Assembly (NCBI RefSeq): GCF_003265705.1
Contig: NW_020312902.1
Location: 11,478,419 to 11,542,418 of the forward strand
Source: Callorhinus ursinus
Lineage: Eukaryota; Chordata; Mammalia; Carnivora; Otariidae
Reading direction: 5' to 3'
DNA: 64,000 nucleotides
The position numbers were made by a program, and so were the translations under genes. The notes under the pieces were generated by a model. It saw only the letters and a list, made by a program, of their open reading frames with translations, did not search any database and was not told the origin of the DNA. This document shows, one piece after another, positions 12,440 through 23,909 of this stretch (position 1 is its first letter; every line of letters starts with the position of its first letter).

Positions 12440-13790
12440 CTAGGGTGTTAGAGGAGTAGTTCACAGTGGACTAGCTCTTCTGCAGCAAATCATTATAAAC
12501 TCCTGAAAACAAACACACAGAAACTACCGGAAACACTGGAGAGCAATCAACAACAGGCAGACTGAAGGCGATTTAGCTCATGAAAGAAAGGAACCAAACT
12601 GGGTGAGACCTGAGTTTTCCCTGAGAACGTAGCCCTATTCATGTGGCACAGGGCGAGTGGACCCCAGGGAGGGCTGCTGTATTCAGGGTGTCAGTGGGTG
12701 GGGTGTGCGACATCCAAAGAGGCTGTGACGATGCCTCTAAAAGGAAGAAGCCACAGAGGTGGGAGCCTCAGCACCTCTCAAATACTAGCTGATTCCTGAA
12801 TAGTAAGGCGCCAGCAGATGAAACAGTTTTAGGATGAAAAGGGCTAAAACAGGGTGTCAGCTGCTGCTTACTGAAAGGGAAACAGTTTATAGTTTGAACT
12901 TTGCCCAACCAAGAGAGAAATACCTTGAGCCTTCCATTCAAACACAGAAGGAATACACCTTAGGGATAAAGAGTATATAGGAAAGCTAAGGAGTTTTCCA
13001 GAAGCCTAAGTGAAAACTTATACTGTCTCGTGCTGATAAAGTATAAAGATAAGCTTCCACAAGCTCCAGGTAATTGGTTAGTAATTTTTTAATAGCCTAT
13101 TTGGAGGAAAAAAAATCTTCATAAGAAGGTAACAAAGTCTAATTCCTTGCAACAAAGCATCCAGTATCCGAGATGTTCAATGAACAGTAAAAAGTTACTA
13201 GTCATACAAAAGTGGAAAATGTCACTTAAGGTCAAGGGAAAAAGTTGTCCAGAGAAACCCACTTGAAGATGTCCTAATTGTTAGAATTGACAACAAAGAC
13301 TTTAAAGTAGCTTTTATAAATATGTTCAAGGACTTAAAAGGTGATCATACTGAGAGAATAGATGGAGGCCTCAGAAGAAAAATGGCAACTATCAAAAAAA
13401 AAAAAAAAAGAACCAGATTGGGGGGAAAAAGTATATAAAATGAAAACACGTATTAGATGAGGAGATTGGACAGAGTGTAAGGAAAAGATTAATAAACTTG
13501 AAGATAGGTCACTAGAAATTACCTAACCTAAAGAATAATGGAAAACAAAACTCCCCGCTAAAATATTTTTTAAAAATAGAGCTTTAGTGACCTGTGAGAA
13601 AAAACAAGTTATTTATATATGTATGTTATATATATGCTAAAAAATCTCCAAATTTGATTAAAACATTTAAATATCTATGAAGCACAGCAAACCCGAAGTA
13701 TGATAGATACAAAGGAAACCGCAGTTAGCCACATCATAGTCAAGCTGCTGAAAAAACATCATTTGTGTTTCAAAATTCATTTTAGACAAG
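12440..13790 (+). mobile_element. Old L1 (L1M-type), 5' region and ORF1 remnant
   Basis: The stretch resembles the 5'UTR to ORF1 part of old mammalian L1s. Diagnostic parts are TTGACAACAAAGACTTTAAA near 13286 followed by the TTATAAATATGTTCAAGGAC region, AATAAACTTGAAGATAGGTC near 13490, and the CACATCATAGTCAAGCTGCTGAAAA block near 13730. It carries many stops and has no surviving frame. A poly(A) run interrupts it at about 13395. Confidence 0.65.
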
Positions 13791-13899
13791 ACTGCCATCT
13801 AATATGGAGCCAATTCTTAGGAAACTTTTAATTGTTACATTATGATTACCAGTAGAATACAAGGATGTGAACGGAACATGCCAACTGTGAACAAATAGA

Positions 13900-14110
13900 C
13901 CAGAATTTGAATTTTGGCTCTGATGCTCAATGACTGAACCTTTGGAGAAAGGGGCACCCTGTGTCACATTTCGTCTGTAAGATTGTCAGTAACCATAGAA
14001 ACCCCAAAAGGCTGTGTGAAGCTTGAATGAGATAATAGGAGATGCACAGACTTAACATAAGGCCCTGTGAGAGGTGCTCTGTAAATGCTTGCTTCTTTTC
14101 TTTCTTCTTC
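13900..14110 (+). repeat. MIR
   Basis: Diverged MIR in sense orientation: TTTGGCTCTGATGCTC, GTGTGAAGCTTGAATGAGAT and GTGCTCTGTAAATGCTTGC match the successive MIR blocks. Confidence 0.6.
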
Positions 14111-14803
14111 CCAGGCATTTAGAGTGCCTTTGAGTATACATGATTCTGGCTATTCTATGGGATATACATAAAGGTATCTATTATGAGAGGGGAAAATCTA
14201 CTTTCTAATTCTAAATCAAAGACCTCTGGTAATTTCAACTTGATTTTTAAAATATTTCACATAATGTTTCCACTTAGAAGACATGTCTCCACTTACAAGT
14301 CTTTGGAAGACATGCATGGAAAACAGAAGTCTGAAAATTAGCTCATCCATGAGCAACTTAATGAGAAGGTAGTTCACATTTGCTAATGTTTTCATTGTCT
14401 TCATGTGTCCGTGAGGGTTCAGGATTGAAAGCATCTCTGAAGTAAGTTTTTAAGAATGTGCCTATAAAGATAAAATTCACTTCCATGTCTTCTAGTACCA
14501 CATGAATGATGGCAAGAACATTAATTCTTATGATTAAGAATGGTGATCACTCTGTCATTTCTGTAAAGTTAAATTGATTTAGCTATGCCTAAAGCTTTGC
14601 AAGGAAGGACAAATAACTTGAGACATTGGTGAGGCAGTTTACATGTCAGTAAATAAGCTTGTGCCATTGGAAATATTTCTAAATTAATTAAAAAGATAAC
14701 ACTCTCAGCTATAAATTATCATTCCATCCTCTTAAAACCTCACATTTTGATTTTGGAAATAATGTTTCAGTGGGACTTTTAAAATTCTCTTTTATAATTG
14801 ATT
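14111..14803. other. Unique intronic DNA
   Basis: Nothing recognised. Confidence 0.5.
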
Positions 14804-14818
14804 AAAATGTATCATCCT

Positions 14819-15013
14819 TGTGTGCCTGGGTGGCTCAGTGTATAAATGTCCAGCTCTTGGTTTCCGCTCAGGTTGTGATCTCACTAGTCCTCTGGTCTGC
14901 ACCCAGCCAGAAGTCAGCTTCTCTGCCTCCTCTTCCTCTGCCCTTCCCCCTGAGTGCTCTCTTTCTCTCTCTCTCTCTTTCTCTGTCTCTAAAATAAATA
15001 AGTAAATCTTTAC
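14819..15013 (+). mobile_element. CAN SINE, plus, old variant
   Basis: Head TGCCTGGGTGGCTCAGTG, diverged B box, CT tract and AAATAAATAAGTAAATCTTT tail. A 15-bp duplication with one mismatch flanks it (14804-14818, 15014-15028). Confidence 0.93.
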
Positions 15014-15028
15014 AAAATGCATCATCCT

Positions 15029-15553
15029 GTTTAAATATGTGGTCCCTTATTCCACTCCAGTTCCTCTGTAACATAAAATGCACTGGTAATTTCCATTAAT
15101 CCAGACATTGGCAAAAGTCATTAGCTCTTGCATTTAAAATTTCTTAACAACTGGCCTTTAACAAATTGTCATCTTTCTTAATAATTATCACCCTACGTAT
15201 GAACATAAAGTTAGATGTGACCTTTACAAGTTGTCATTAGGGCCTTGGAAAACTTAGAGGTAACAAGAATTTTGCCATTGGTTCCCCTATTGGAATATTC
15301 CTCATGATTGCTGCTGCCTCGGTGACTTAGGCTTCTGTCGTTCTGTTGCTGCTGTTTTGTAGAGTTATTCCATCAGGAAGTTGTGGTAAAGTCAAAGACA
15401 GAGATGGCAGTGCACTGTATGAACTTAAATAAATGTTTACCAGTTTTTACTAGTCATAAGAATGGCTACTAATATGGTTTCAAAGACGATGGGCAGTGTT
15501 GCTTATGGAACTCTAGTAGTGACAAAAAGGCAGTAAATCCATGGGAAGCAGGA
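15029..15553. other. Unique intronic DNA
   Basis: Nothing recognised. Confidence 0.5.
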
Positions 15554-15563
15554 AGCACTTTTT

Positions 15564-15931
15564 TAAAAAATTTTATTTTATTACGTTATGTTAATCACCA
15601 TATATTACATCATTAGTTTTTGATGTAGTGTTCCATGATTCATTGTTTGCGTATAACACCCAGTGCTCCATGTAGTACGTGCCCTCTTTAATACCCATCA
15701 CCAGACTAACCCATCCCCCTACCCTCCTCCCCTCTAGAACCCTCAGTTTGTTTTTCAGAGTCCATAGTCTCTCACGGTTCGTCTCCCCCTCCGATTTCTC
15801 CCCCTTCATTTTTCCCTTCCTGCTATCTTCTTTTTTTTATTTTTTTCTTTTCTTAACATATAATGTGTTATTTGTTTCAGAGGTACAGGTCTGTGATTCA
15901 TCAGTCTTACACAATTCACAGCGCTCACCAT
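15564..15931 (-). mobile_element. 5'-truncated L1, 3'UTR only
   Basis: The minus strand matches the 3'UTR of the full L1 (36740-37080): GGGTGTTATACGCAAACAATGAATCATGGAACACT and the poly(A). Only about 370 bp remain. AGCACTTTTT flanks it at 15554-15563 and 15932-15941. Confidence 0.93.
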
Positions 15932-15941
15932 AGCACTTTTT

Positions 15942-17912
15942 ACTTGAATGGCTGACCACATTCACTTCTTACGTGACAGAACAAAAGCAGGGCTGTTTTT
16001 GGCAGGGCCCCCATTGACTAAGGAAAGAGAAAAAAACACTGTCTCTGATTTTCAGAATTCTGTCCATTGCCTATAAGGATAGATTATATAAGAAAATAAT
16101 ATTGGAATGCAACTGTATATATGATCATTCTGAGTTAGGCAATATACTGTATATTGTTAAAATGAATATTTAAAAGACAGCACAAGTTTAAATGTTCTTT
16201 TTTAGTAGTGTCTTTGGTATTTCATTCATTTGACCAACGGTTACCATCCTGTGCCAGGAAGCTAGGCACTTGTCTTATCAGATAAATATAATAAGGCCTC
16301 TGATACCAAAGAACTTTCCATAGATAGCCTTCGAGAATAATCCAATGTTCTTTATTTGGTTATTTTATATCATTAAAAAAATTAACACTGGGGGGGATCA
16401 ACATATTAATGGGTAAATTTTAGGGAAACTCTGATAACATTCCAATAACATTAAAATGCAGTTCTGGTAAGCTATAACCAGCAAGGCAGAACTTTGTCTT
16501 TTCTAGAATATTTGATTGTCATGTTTATATCTTTTACCCATGACACTGATCTCTTTAAGGGACTGGGAGCAAAATTATACCCATAAGAAACATAAGACAA
16601 TAGAAAGCCTGTCTTAAACAACCAAGTGCCTTGAAAAGATATTTTTCTTAACTGTGAGTTCAGATAGATTTCTGAAATGGTAATAGTTTAATGAAAGAAA
16701 AGTTCCCCCCAAACCCCTTAAAATCTAAATTAGTTTTCTCATCCTTGAAACCAGGCACAGTTCTCTGTTTACATTTCCACATTCCATGGACTAACATACT
16801 GTAAAATTTCAAGCCTAGCTGTCTTGGCTAATGAATATACAGTATGTTGAAAAAGCATGATCCTTAGCTTAGAAGACAGAAGCACAATTTTGTTAGCAAT
16901 TCCTTTATATCAATAGTTATTTAGCTCTAGTTATATACATATATATATTCCCCCTAGTGTTAATATATATATATATATTAATGTTATTCTTATAAGTCAA
17001 CACAGTGAGAATCTTAGGCATTAAGTTGTGGTTGAATCTAAAGATTGCATTTTCCTTGATCAGATTTCAATAACGGCCTTTCTTGTGGTTAAGGAATCCA
17101 ATTTAGCCTCTTACACACAATCTAATCTAAGTCTATGTTCTATCTCTTTTAATTATGCCTGACCATCTACAGGGGCCAAAGTCCTTAGGGAAATAATTAC
17201 CGTGCTTTGGCTAATGTATCTTGCTGACTTAGGATTTGGAAGTCTAGAAACATGATGAAAGCCAATAGGCTTGGTTGGGTCTTGGGGTCAGAAACTCAGT
17301 AACCCTCAGTGAATATTTGGTACTTATAACATTTTCTGAGCTTCTCACAGGATATCCACGAGAGTTTCGTACCCTAATGGACATAAGAGAATTGAGCAAT
17401 TGGGAATGCATTTATAGAGAAGGAGATGACAGGAAAAACCAACAGACAACAAAACAAACAGGCTGCTAAATGCCCCTTTGCCCTGTAATGAGGAGCCCTG
17501 TTCTACCTGTTTTCTCTTTGGATAACTGGTTATTTTTCTGAATGCCTCAGTCTAAAGTTAGAGACAGGGATAGAATTCTCAAAGATGAAAAATCAATTAT
17601 TCTTTTGAATCCTCTGAGGTTGTAAGTGCCCTGGAGAGGTGATTACATCGGTCTTCCTCTATCCTCTGTTTTGAAAGCACGTAGGTTGTATGAGAAAGAT
17701 CATCTGCATCTCTATAACTGATGATGTTCTTTACCCAGAGTTAAGTAAATTAGCTTCAGAAAGTTGCCCCAGAATTTTGTTTATAGCTATTGTTCATTGG
17801 AAGTGGTGTATCTAAAGTCCATAGCTTTTATCAGATATTCAAAGAAATTTATACCCTCCCCCCAAAAAAACAGGTGCAACAAGCTCAGAACTGACGATCT
17901 CACTAGAATTCT
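15942..17912. other. Unique intronic DNA with AT palindrome
   Basis: A perfect 22-bp AT palindrome lies at 16960-16981 (TTAA, nine-fold alternating TA/AT core, TTAA). The part at about 17010-17240 is complex unique sequence with several TAATTA/AATTA motifs, a possible regulatory element. No exon seen. Confidence 0.5.
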
Positions 17913-17924
17913 GATTTTTTAAAA

Positions 17925-18102
17925 AGATTTTATTTATTTATTAGAGAGAGAGAGAGAGCATGAGCCTGGGGGAGGGGCAGAGGGAGAGGGAGAAACAGAT
18001 TTTCCACCAAGTAGGGAGCTTGACGTGAGACCATCCCAGGACCCTGAGATCATGACCAGAGCCGAAGGCAGATGCTTAATCGACTGAGCCACAGAGGTGC
18101 CC
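17925..18102 (-). mobile_element. CAN SINE, minus
   Basis: Inverted copy with the head end GAGCCACAGAGGTGCCC. Flanks CTAGAATTCTGA (17913-17924) and CTAGAATTCAGA (18103-18114). Confidence 0.94.
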
Positions 18103-18114
18103 CTAGAATTCAGA

Positions 18115-19480
18115 TGTAATTATTCTCCCCGATGAAGCATTTGGACAGACTCCTGGCAGCCCATAGTTATAAGCAAATGCATTCTTGCACACAGGTTGAA
18201 ACTCCTTTAGCTTCTAGTATTGGGTGGATTTCGGCAACATTTACCTCCTATTTTATTTTTTGATTTGGGGGGAAGGACAATGTTAAGCCTCTCATATACT
18301 GACAACGTAAAGACATCTTCTGGATCACTGGGTTCCTGGAAAATAGACTTTATGAATCTCCTCTCCGTACTGTGATCTTTTGATTGGTTCAAATCCCTTG
18401 AAACTTTTACTGTGTACCTATTTTTTTTTCTTTCTCATAAACAAATGAAACCTTTAGTTCAAAGTTCAAGGAATCATGTTTCCATGAAACAAATTATATC
18501 TCTCAAGAGAATGAACATTGAAAGAGAAGAACGAAGAATTGATGACCTATTAACAGTTGTAATTCTCCACCTTGAATTATTGACAGCATGTGACATTATA
18601 ACCTTACAAATTGCAATCTATAAACAGCTTAGAAAATATGACCTTTGCATTACAAATGGTCTCACAAAGCCTTCGGCTTATTTCAAACAGCTACCACCAG
18701 CATATTTTCTTATGGGCTGCAGAAAAGAGGGCAGGCATATAACCAGAGAACTGGATGCTATTTAGAAAGAGCTCAGCAAGGCCACTTACAGGCAGAAGTG
18801 ATGGATGGTGAGTGGCAGCAAACTTCTCAGCCAGGGTGAAAGTATTAGAAGTTTGCTTGTCATTGATTTACAGTCACCAAATAAAAAGAACTAATTAGCC
18901 GAAGTTGGTTGACTTAGCACTTTCTCTCCTCCGCTTTTGAAACAGACAGGGACTTAGAATTCATAAGCAGGACAAAGTAGCTTCAGGGTATTTTTGCCAG
19001 TCTTTCTACCCACAGTTGTTCTTCAGGATAGAATGCAGCTAAAAGTCACCAGACTTTGATTTGAGATGTAGGCTGATTTTTACTCTGCCACAAATGATAG
19101 CATAAATGTTTAGAATCCCTTTATGTAGCTTTGGCAAAAAAAAAAAAAAAGTCAGTTAGAGACACACAAGTATCGTCTGTTTGTTCCAGTATACTGCATG
19201 TGTTGGATGTTACCCATGAAAATGCTTCATCATACTGGCCCATAATCATATCTGACTTGTTCCTTTTACTTTTTCTTCTTGATTCAGGGCTTACCTTTGT
19301 TAGGTTTTCCAAACATCCCAATTGCATTTGTGGTAGAGTACCCTCAGAGTATTGGAAATAGCCCTGAAGTCATGAGAAATGAGTTTTGTTACTGGTTCTG
19401 TCACAAACTGAGTGTGGACTTCGGCAACTCATGTGACCTCCCTGGGCTTCAGTTTCCCTTCATGATAATAAATACAGTAT
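18115..19480. other. Unique intronic DNA, candidate conserved element
   Basis: The part at about 18440-18840 is complex, AT-rich and repeat-free, and holds a 117-codon open frame that resembles no protein I know. It looks more like a conserved noncoding block than an exon. A poly(A) run lies at 19136-19151. Confidence 0.45.
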
Positions 19481-19484
19481 CTAG

Positions 19485-19720
19485 CATTTAAGGGGCTGCT
19501 CTGTGCCAGTACTTTACATACAGTCCTCCAGTTAAGCCTCCTAATAACTCTCTGAGAGCCTCTAAGGGGCTGAAATTTTCCCACACTCCCCTGATGGAGA
19601 AACTGGAGCTTATGAAAGTTAGGTTACCTCCCATTAGAAGGAGGCTGAGTCGGAACACCAGCCCGGCAGTATGCCTCCAGAGCCCAGACGTTGAACTCAG
19701 GACTCACTAGTTTCACGGGT
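19485..19720 (-). repeat. MIR
   Basis: Reverse-orientation MIR blocks in order: CTGTGCCAGTACTTTACATAC, GGAGAAACTGGAGC, AAAGTTAGGTTACCTCCC, then CCAGAGCCCAGACGTTGAAC. Confidence 0.75.
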
Positions 19721-20254
19721 GGTGTCTGTGATTAATAGCATTGCATTTGCTCCGGGGAAAGAACTCAGTTATGGAGAACAACTGCTGTATCCTGCTGGCT
19801 AATGATGCTGTGTGGGGATAGGAACCTAGTATTGCTCGAGTTTTCTGATTTTTTTTTTCAAGAGAAGTAAGAATTCCAGTTCAGTATATAAATTCCTGAA
19901 TTTTGAGTGCTGGCAACTTGATCCACTTTGTTTTTCAAACTTGCTGAGGACCAGTATTGTGTAGGACGAAAGCATGATTTGGGGCAGCTGTGGTGTGTCC
20001 TCTGCTTAATGATCTATTATTTAAATGCTACCCACCCTGCTACATTATAAAATGGCAAATTTGGACTAATTTGATAATTTTAGTAATCTCTAGGTACCCC
20101 CAGCACCAAAATTCTGTAGAATTCTTTGATTATCTCAAGTTTCTAGTTCTCATATATGCATCTTTTCAAATTGCTTTCTTCCAAACTTTTTAGAATTTTT
20201 CTCAGATGCTTAACACAGAAGACCCTGTCCTGTCAAAGATGCCTCTAGTCTTCT
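19721..20254. other. Unique intronic DNA
   Basis: Nothing recognised. Confidence 0.5.
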
Positions 20255-20267
20255 AGTCCTCTTTTTT

Positions 20268-20455
20268 AAGATTTTATTTATTTATTTATTTATGTATTTG
20301 AGAGAAAGAGAAAGCTCAAGAGGGGAGAGGGCCAGAGGGAAAAGCAGACTCCCTGCCGAGCAGGGAGCCTGATGCAAGACTTGATCTCGGGACTCTGGGA
20401 TCATGACCTGAGCCAAAGGCAGTCACTTAACCAACTGACCCACCCAGGCACCCAG
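20268..20455 (-). mobile_element. CAN SINE, minus
   Basis: Full copy with a perfect 13-bp duplication AGTCCTCTTTTTT at 20255-20267 and 20456-20468. Confidence 0.96.
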
Positions 20456-20689
20456 AGTCCTCTTTTTTCAAAACCTCAAAGAGTTACTACCTTAGATGCT
20501 TTCTCATTTTCCCCTACATCATCAGTTAGTCGCCTCATCTCCCCAACCCACCATAATCTCTCTTTCTTTTGTTCTCTTCTTTCCATTTCGACTCCAACAC
20601 CCTGGGACCAGCCTCCAGAATTTAGCACCATTGCATTGAAATAGACTTTTAAATGTCTCCTTAACTTTCGGCCACTTATTGCTCTAATC

Positions 20690-20908
20690 CAGGGGTTGGC
20701 AAACTACAGTCTGAGGGCCAGATTTGGCCATCACCTGGTTTTGTAAATAAAGGGTTTTGGAACACAGCCACACCCATTTGTGGACATATTTTCTATGGCT
20801 GGTTTCATGACACAACTGTGGAAATGAGTAGTTGTGACAAACATTTTGTGGTTCACAAGCCTAAATTATTTACTCTCTTATTCTTTAAGAAAAAGTTTGA
20901 TGGTAAAC
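20690..20908 (+). mobile_element. Non-autonomous hAT-Charlie-type DNA transposon
   Basis: The element starts CAGGGGTTGGCAAACTACAG and contains the family blocks GTAAATAAAGGGTTTTGGAA, CACAGCCACACCCATTTGTG and AAGCCTAAATTATTTACT. The 3' terminal repeat is eroded (AGTTTGATGGTAAAC). Eight-bp flanks CTCTAATC and CGCTAATC fit a hAT duplication with one mismatch. It is an old eutherian-wide fossil; I do not name the subfamily. Confidence 0.8.
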
Positions 20909-20916
20909 CGCTAATC

Positions 20917-21454
20917 TATTTCTTACATAGGTGTCAGATTTAAAATACATAGCTTTGTATCTTTAGTATTATGTGTGTCTCCTCTGTGCTCAAAAGTCTT
21001 AAATTCCTCTTCATATTTTACCACATAGATACACACAACAAGTTCTAGAGATTTCTCATCCTGGCATTAGAGACCATCCAAAAATTACCTCAGTTTATCT
21101 TTACAAGCCATATTTTTCAAACATAATTGTAATCTCTGGTCAGGTTTGGTTAAATGATGAACCACAAATATACCATGCTCACCCTAAGTCTGAACTTTTG
21201 AGAATGTGCTGCCAGCAGTATAATTTATACTCCATCATTCTTCAAACTATGATATTCAATGGGCATTTGATTCTAACCACACTAATTTTTATTGAGCATC
21301 TATCTACTGTGTATCAAGGATGGCAGTAAGCTCGCAACATATAAATCAATTTCATTCCTTCCAAACTGACTCACATTTTTAAGCATACATGTCTGTATAT
21401 TGTGTAATTATTCACTGACCATATATACTGTTTTTTTATGTCATATTCCATCTT
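20917..21454. other. Unique intronic DNA
   Basis: A short TTTTTATTGAGCATCTATCTACTG near 21287 may be an ancient repeat end. Otherwise nothing. Confidence 0.45.
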
Positions 21455-21486
21455 AGCACAAGAAATTATATTTGTCATTAAAATTA

Positions 21487-21704
21487 TTTTTTTTAAGATT
21501 TTATTTATTTGAGAGAGAGAGATAGCGAGAGAGAGCAGGAGCTGGGGGTGGGGGGTGAGTAGTGGGCAGGGAGGGAGGGAGAGGCAGAGGGAGAGGGAGA
21601 AGCACTGAGCAGGGAGCCCAAAGTGAGGCTTGATCCGAGGACCCCGAGATCATGATCTGAGCCAAAGGCAGATGCTTAACCAACTGAGCCACCCAGGCAT
21701 CCCA
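21487..21704 (-). mobile_element. CAN SINE, minus, with extra sequence beyond its tail
   Basis: Full inverted copy. AGCACAAGAAATTA flanks it at 21455-21468 and 21705-21718, but 18 extra bases (21469-21486) lie between the left copy and the poly-T. Confidence 0.93.
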
Positions 21705-21718
21705 AGCACAAGAAATTA

Positions 21719-22015
21719 ACTAGATGATAACCTAATGGAAGAGACAGGTAAACAAGAAATGAAAGTGGTGTGTGTAGGCCATAGTTGAAACACACTACAC
21801 TAAAGAGGCAAGATGGAGCCACACACTCTGCTCAGAGAGGCTGGGATGGCTTCATGGAGGACATGGTGTTTGAACTGGGTACTGGAAATCAAGAAAGCCC
21901 TAGAAGCCTGAAAATTCATGGTGGATCAAAGAATAGCAGGATGGTCATGAAGGCAGGATTACAAGGAGAAGCAGCAACCAATACAAAATAGAAAGAGGAT
22001 CGGTGCTGTATGGAA
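21719..22015 (+). repeat. Ancient interspersed repeat remnant (class uncertain)
   Basis: AGGCTGGGATGGCTTCATGGAGGACATGG, GTTTGAACTGGGTACTG and later blocks resemble a widespread old mammalian repeat. Subfamily cannot be named safely. Confidence 0.4.
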
Positions 22016-23372
22016 TGGACTTTCGATGTTCTGTGGAAGAAGAGGGAATTAATTTAGTCCTCTTGAGGCAAGGGAACCTTGAGTGTTTCTGAACAACAGA
22101 GTGATAATCAGATTCTGCCTAGATCGTAAATACCTAGGTGGCAGAAATTACATTTTCTATCCTTTTGTCTCCCATAGGGTCTACCGGTTCTGCTGTGAAC
22201 ATAGTGAACATTCAGTAGAGAGTTGTTCATTGATTAGTTTCTTCCTGAGGGGGAAGCATTTCTGATTGGCTGGTAGCCAACAACATTTTGAGTTTTGTCT
22301 GAGCTTGATAAAATGCTGATACCGAGATAGTTAAAAAAAGAAAAAAAAAAGGAAATATCATTAAGGTGATGAGAAGCGTCAAATTCGTGACATTTCTCAG
22401 TGCCTTGTCACCTTCACTCCAGTGGCCAGAAGTGTTGTTTTCAGCTTTCAGCAAATTTTTGGCAAAGTTGAGACTATCTTATAAAATAAGAGGCCGAGAA
22501 TTTATTCTTTCTTAAACCACTTAAAGTAGGGCTGGGGAGTAGGAGTTTTCTAAACTCCTTGGGGGTGACATGCTGTTAATTATTACTATTGAAGCTGGAG
22601 GGAAATGAGATGAAGGTTTTCGCCGCGGAAACCTTTGATGCAGTTGATAGAATGGAAGGGTTTTGCTCTTTGCTTTTCCTCCAGATGTGTGAACATCAAG
22701 CCGTCAGCCTTCTGCACTGTAAGTGACAGGAATTACCAGCCTGTACTAATTGTCACAAGTTGCCAGAAGTAATGGAAGGCTGCGGGGATCTCAGCTTTAA
22801 GTGTCCGACCTCAGGTTATGTTTGTGACATTGGTTTAAAAAAAAAAAAAAAAGCCGTTTTAAAATTTGTAATCTGAGATGGTTTAGCTCCTGGGGGACTG
22901 CTTTGTTTCTCTCCCCAACAAAAACTAGGATTATTATTTCATTCGGAGAACTTCATAAAGCTGGGACAATAGAACATTCCACTTTCTGATTTGACTGTAA
23001 GGAGAGAACCAGGGTCATTCTTTTGGCCTGAACCAGTTTCCCTTGCTGTGGTTCCAATGTAGATAAATGTGGTAATTAATTAGCAAGACGGGTAAAGAAC
23101 AGCATTTATAGCCTTGCCTTGCAGACTGACGCTGGTTTTGGATTGTGGTCTCTCAGGCCAAAGTATCTAAGAGGCACAGTGTCTGCACAGGGTCCATGAA
23201 GATCTCCCTGCACCCGGCTGATCCCCCTTCAAGCCTCTTCTCCTGCCTCCCTTCTCTCATTTCCTTCTCCACCCTCAACGAGTTGTACCATCTCAAAACA
23301 CACCCTCTCCACCCAGATATCATGTGCATATCATGTGCATTTCACGCCTGCGCATTCCTCTGGCCCCACACA
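22016..23372. other. Unique intronic DNA, candidate conserved element
   Basis: About 22590-22830 is complex and repeat-free with an unusual CGCCGCGG in otherwise CpG-poor intron. No splice-flanked frame was recognised. A poly(A) run sits at about 22837-22852. Confidence 0.45.
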
Positions 23373-23561
23373 CTTAAGATTTTATTTATTTATTTGAGAG
23401 AGAGAATGAGAGAGAGAGAGAGCATGAGACAGGGGAGGGTCAGAGGGAGAAGCAGACTCCCTGCCGAGCAGGGAGCCCGATGCGGGACTCGATCCCGGGA
23501 CTCCAGGATCATGACCTGAGCCGAAGGCAGTCGCTTAACCAACTGAGCCACCCAGGCGCCC
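23373..23561 (-). mobile_element. CAN SINE, minus, no visible duplication or poly(A)
   Basis: Well-preserved body and head (GAGCCACCCAGGCGCCC), but the tail passes directly from TTAAGATTTT into CACACAC with no T run, and the flanks do not match. Confidence 0.94.
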
Positions 23562-23706
23562 TTGCAATGTATGATTTTCACTTTTTTAGCCCCCTTAGCT
23601 AGACCAAGCTTTGGATACAATATTACCCCCTTGGTGAAATCTTGTTTCAGACTCCCATCCCCCTACTAGGCAAATCCTCATAGCATTTTGTATGCACCAC
23701 TATCTT

Positions 23707-23850
23707 TTTTTTTTTTTAAAGATTTTATTTATTTATTTGAGAGAGAGAGAGAGAAACAGCATGAGAGGGGAGAAGGTCAGAGGGAGAAGCAGGCTCCCCG
23801 CTGAGCTGGGAGCCCGATGTGGGACTCGATCCCAGGACTCCTGGATCATG
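23707..23850 (-). mobile_element. 5'-truncated CAN SINE, minus
   Basis: The tail and body are present but the copy ends at GGATCATG, losing the tRNA head. A perfect 11-bp ACCACTATCTT (23696-23706, 23851-23861) shows that it was truncated at insertion. Confidence 0.95.
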
Positions 23851-23868
23851 ACCACTATCTTACGTATA

Positions 23869-23909
23869 TGACATTGTATGTATAATGTCATACATATAAT
23901 TATATGTAT
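23869..23909. repeat. Two adjacent inverted repeats, AT-rich
   Basis: TGACATT (23869-23875) and AATGTCA (23884-23890) form a 7-bp stem with an 8-nt loop. A perfect 20-bp palindrome ATACATATAATTATATGTAT follows at 23890-23909. Confidence 0.85.

Noticed and set aside
14792..15083. Overlapping open frames on both strands
   Set aside because: Translate the CT/GA tract and body of a SINE.
18412..18765. 117-codon plus-strand open frame
   Set aside because: No homology I recognise and composition looks noncoding; kept only as a possible conserved element.
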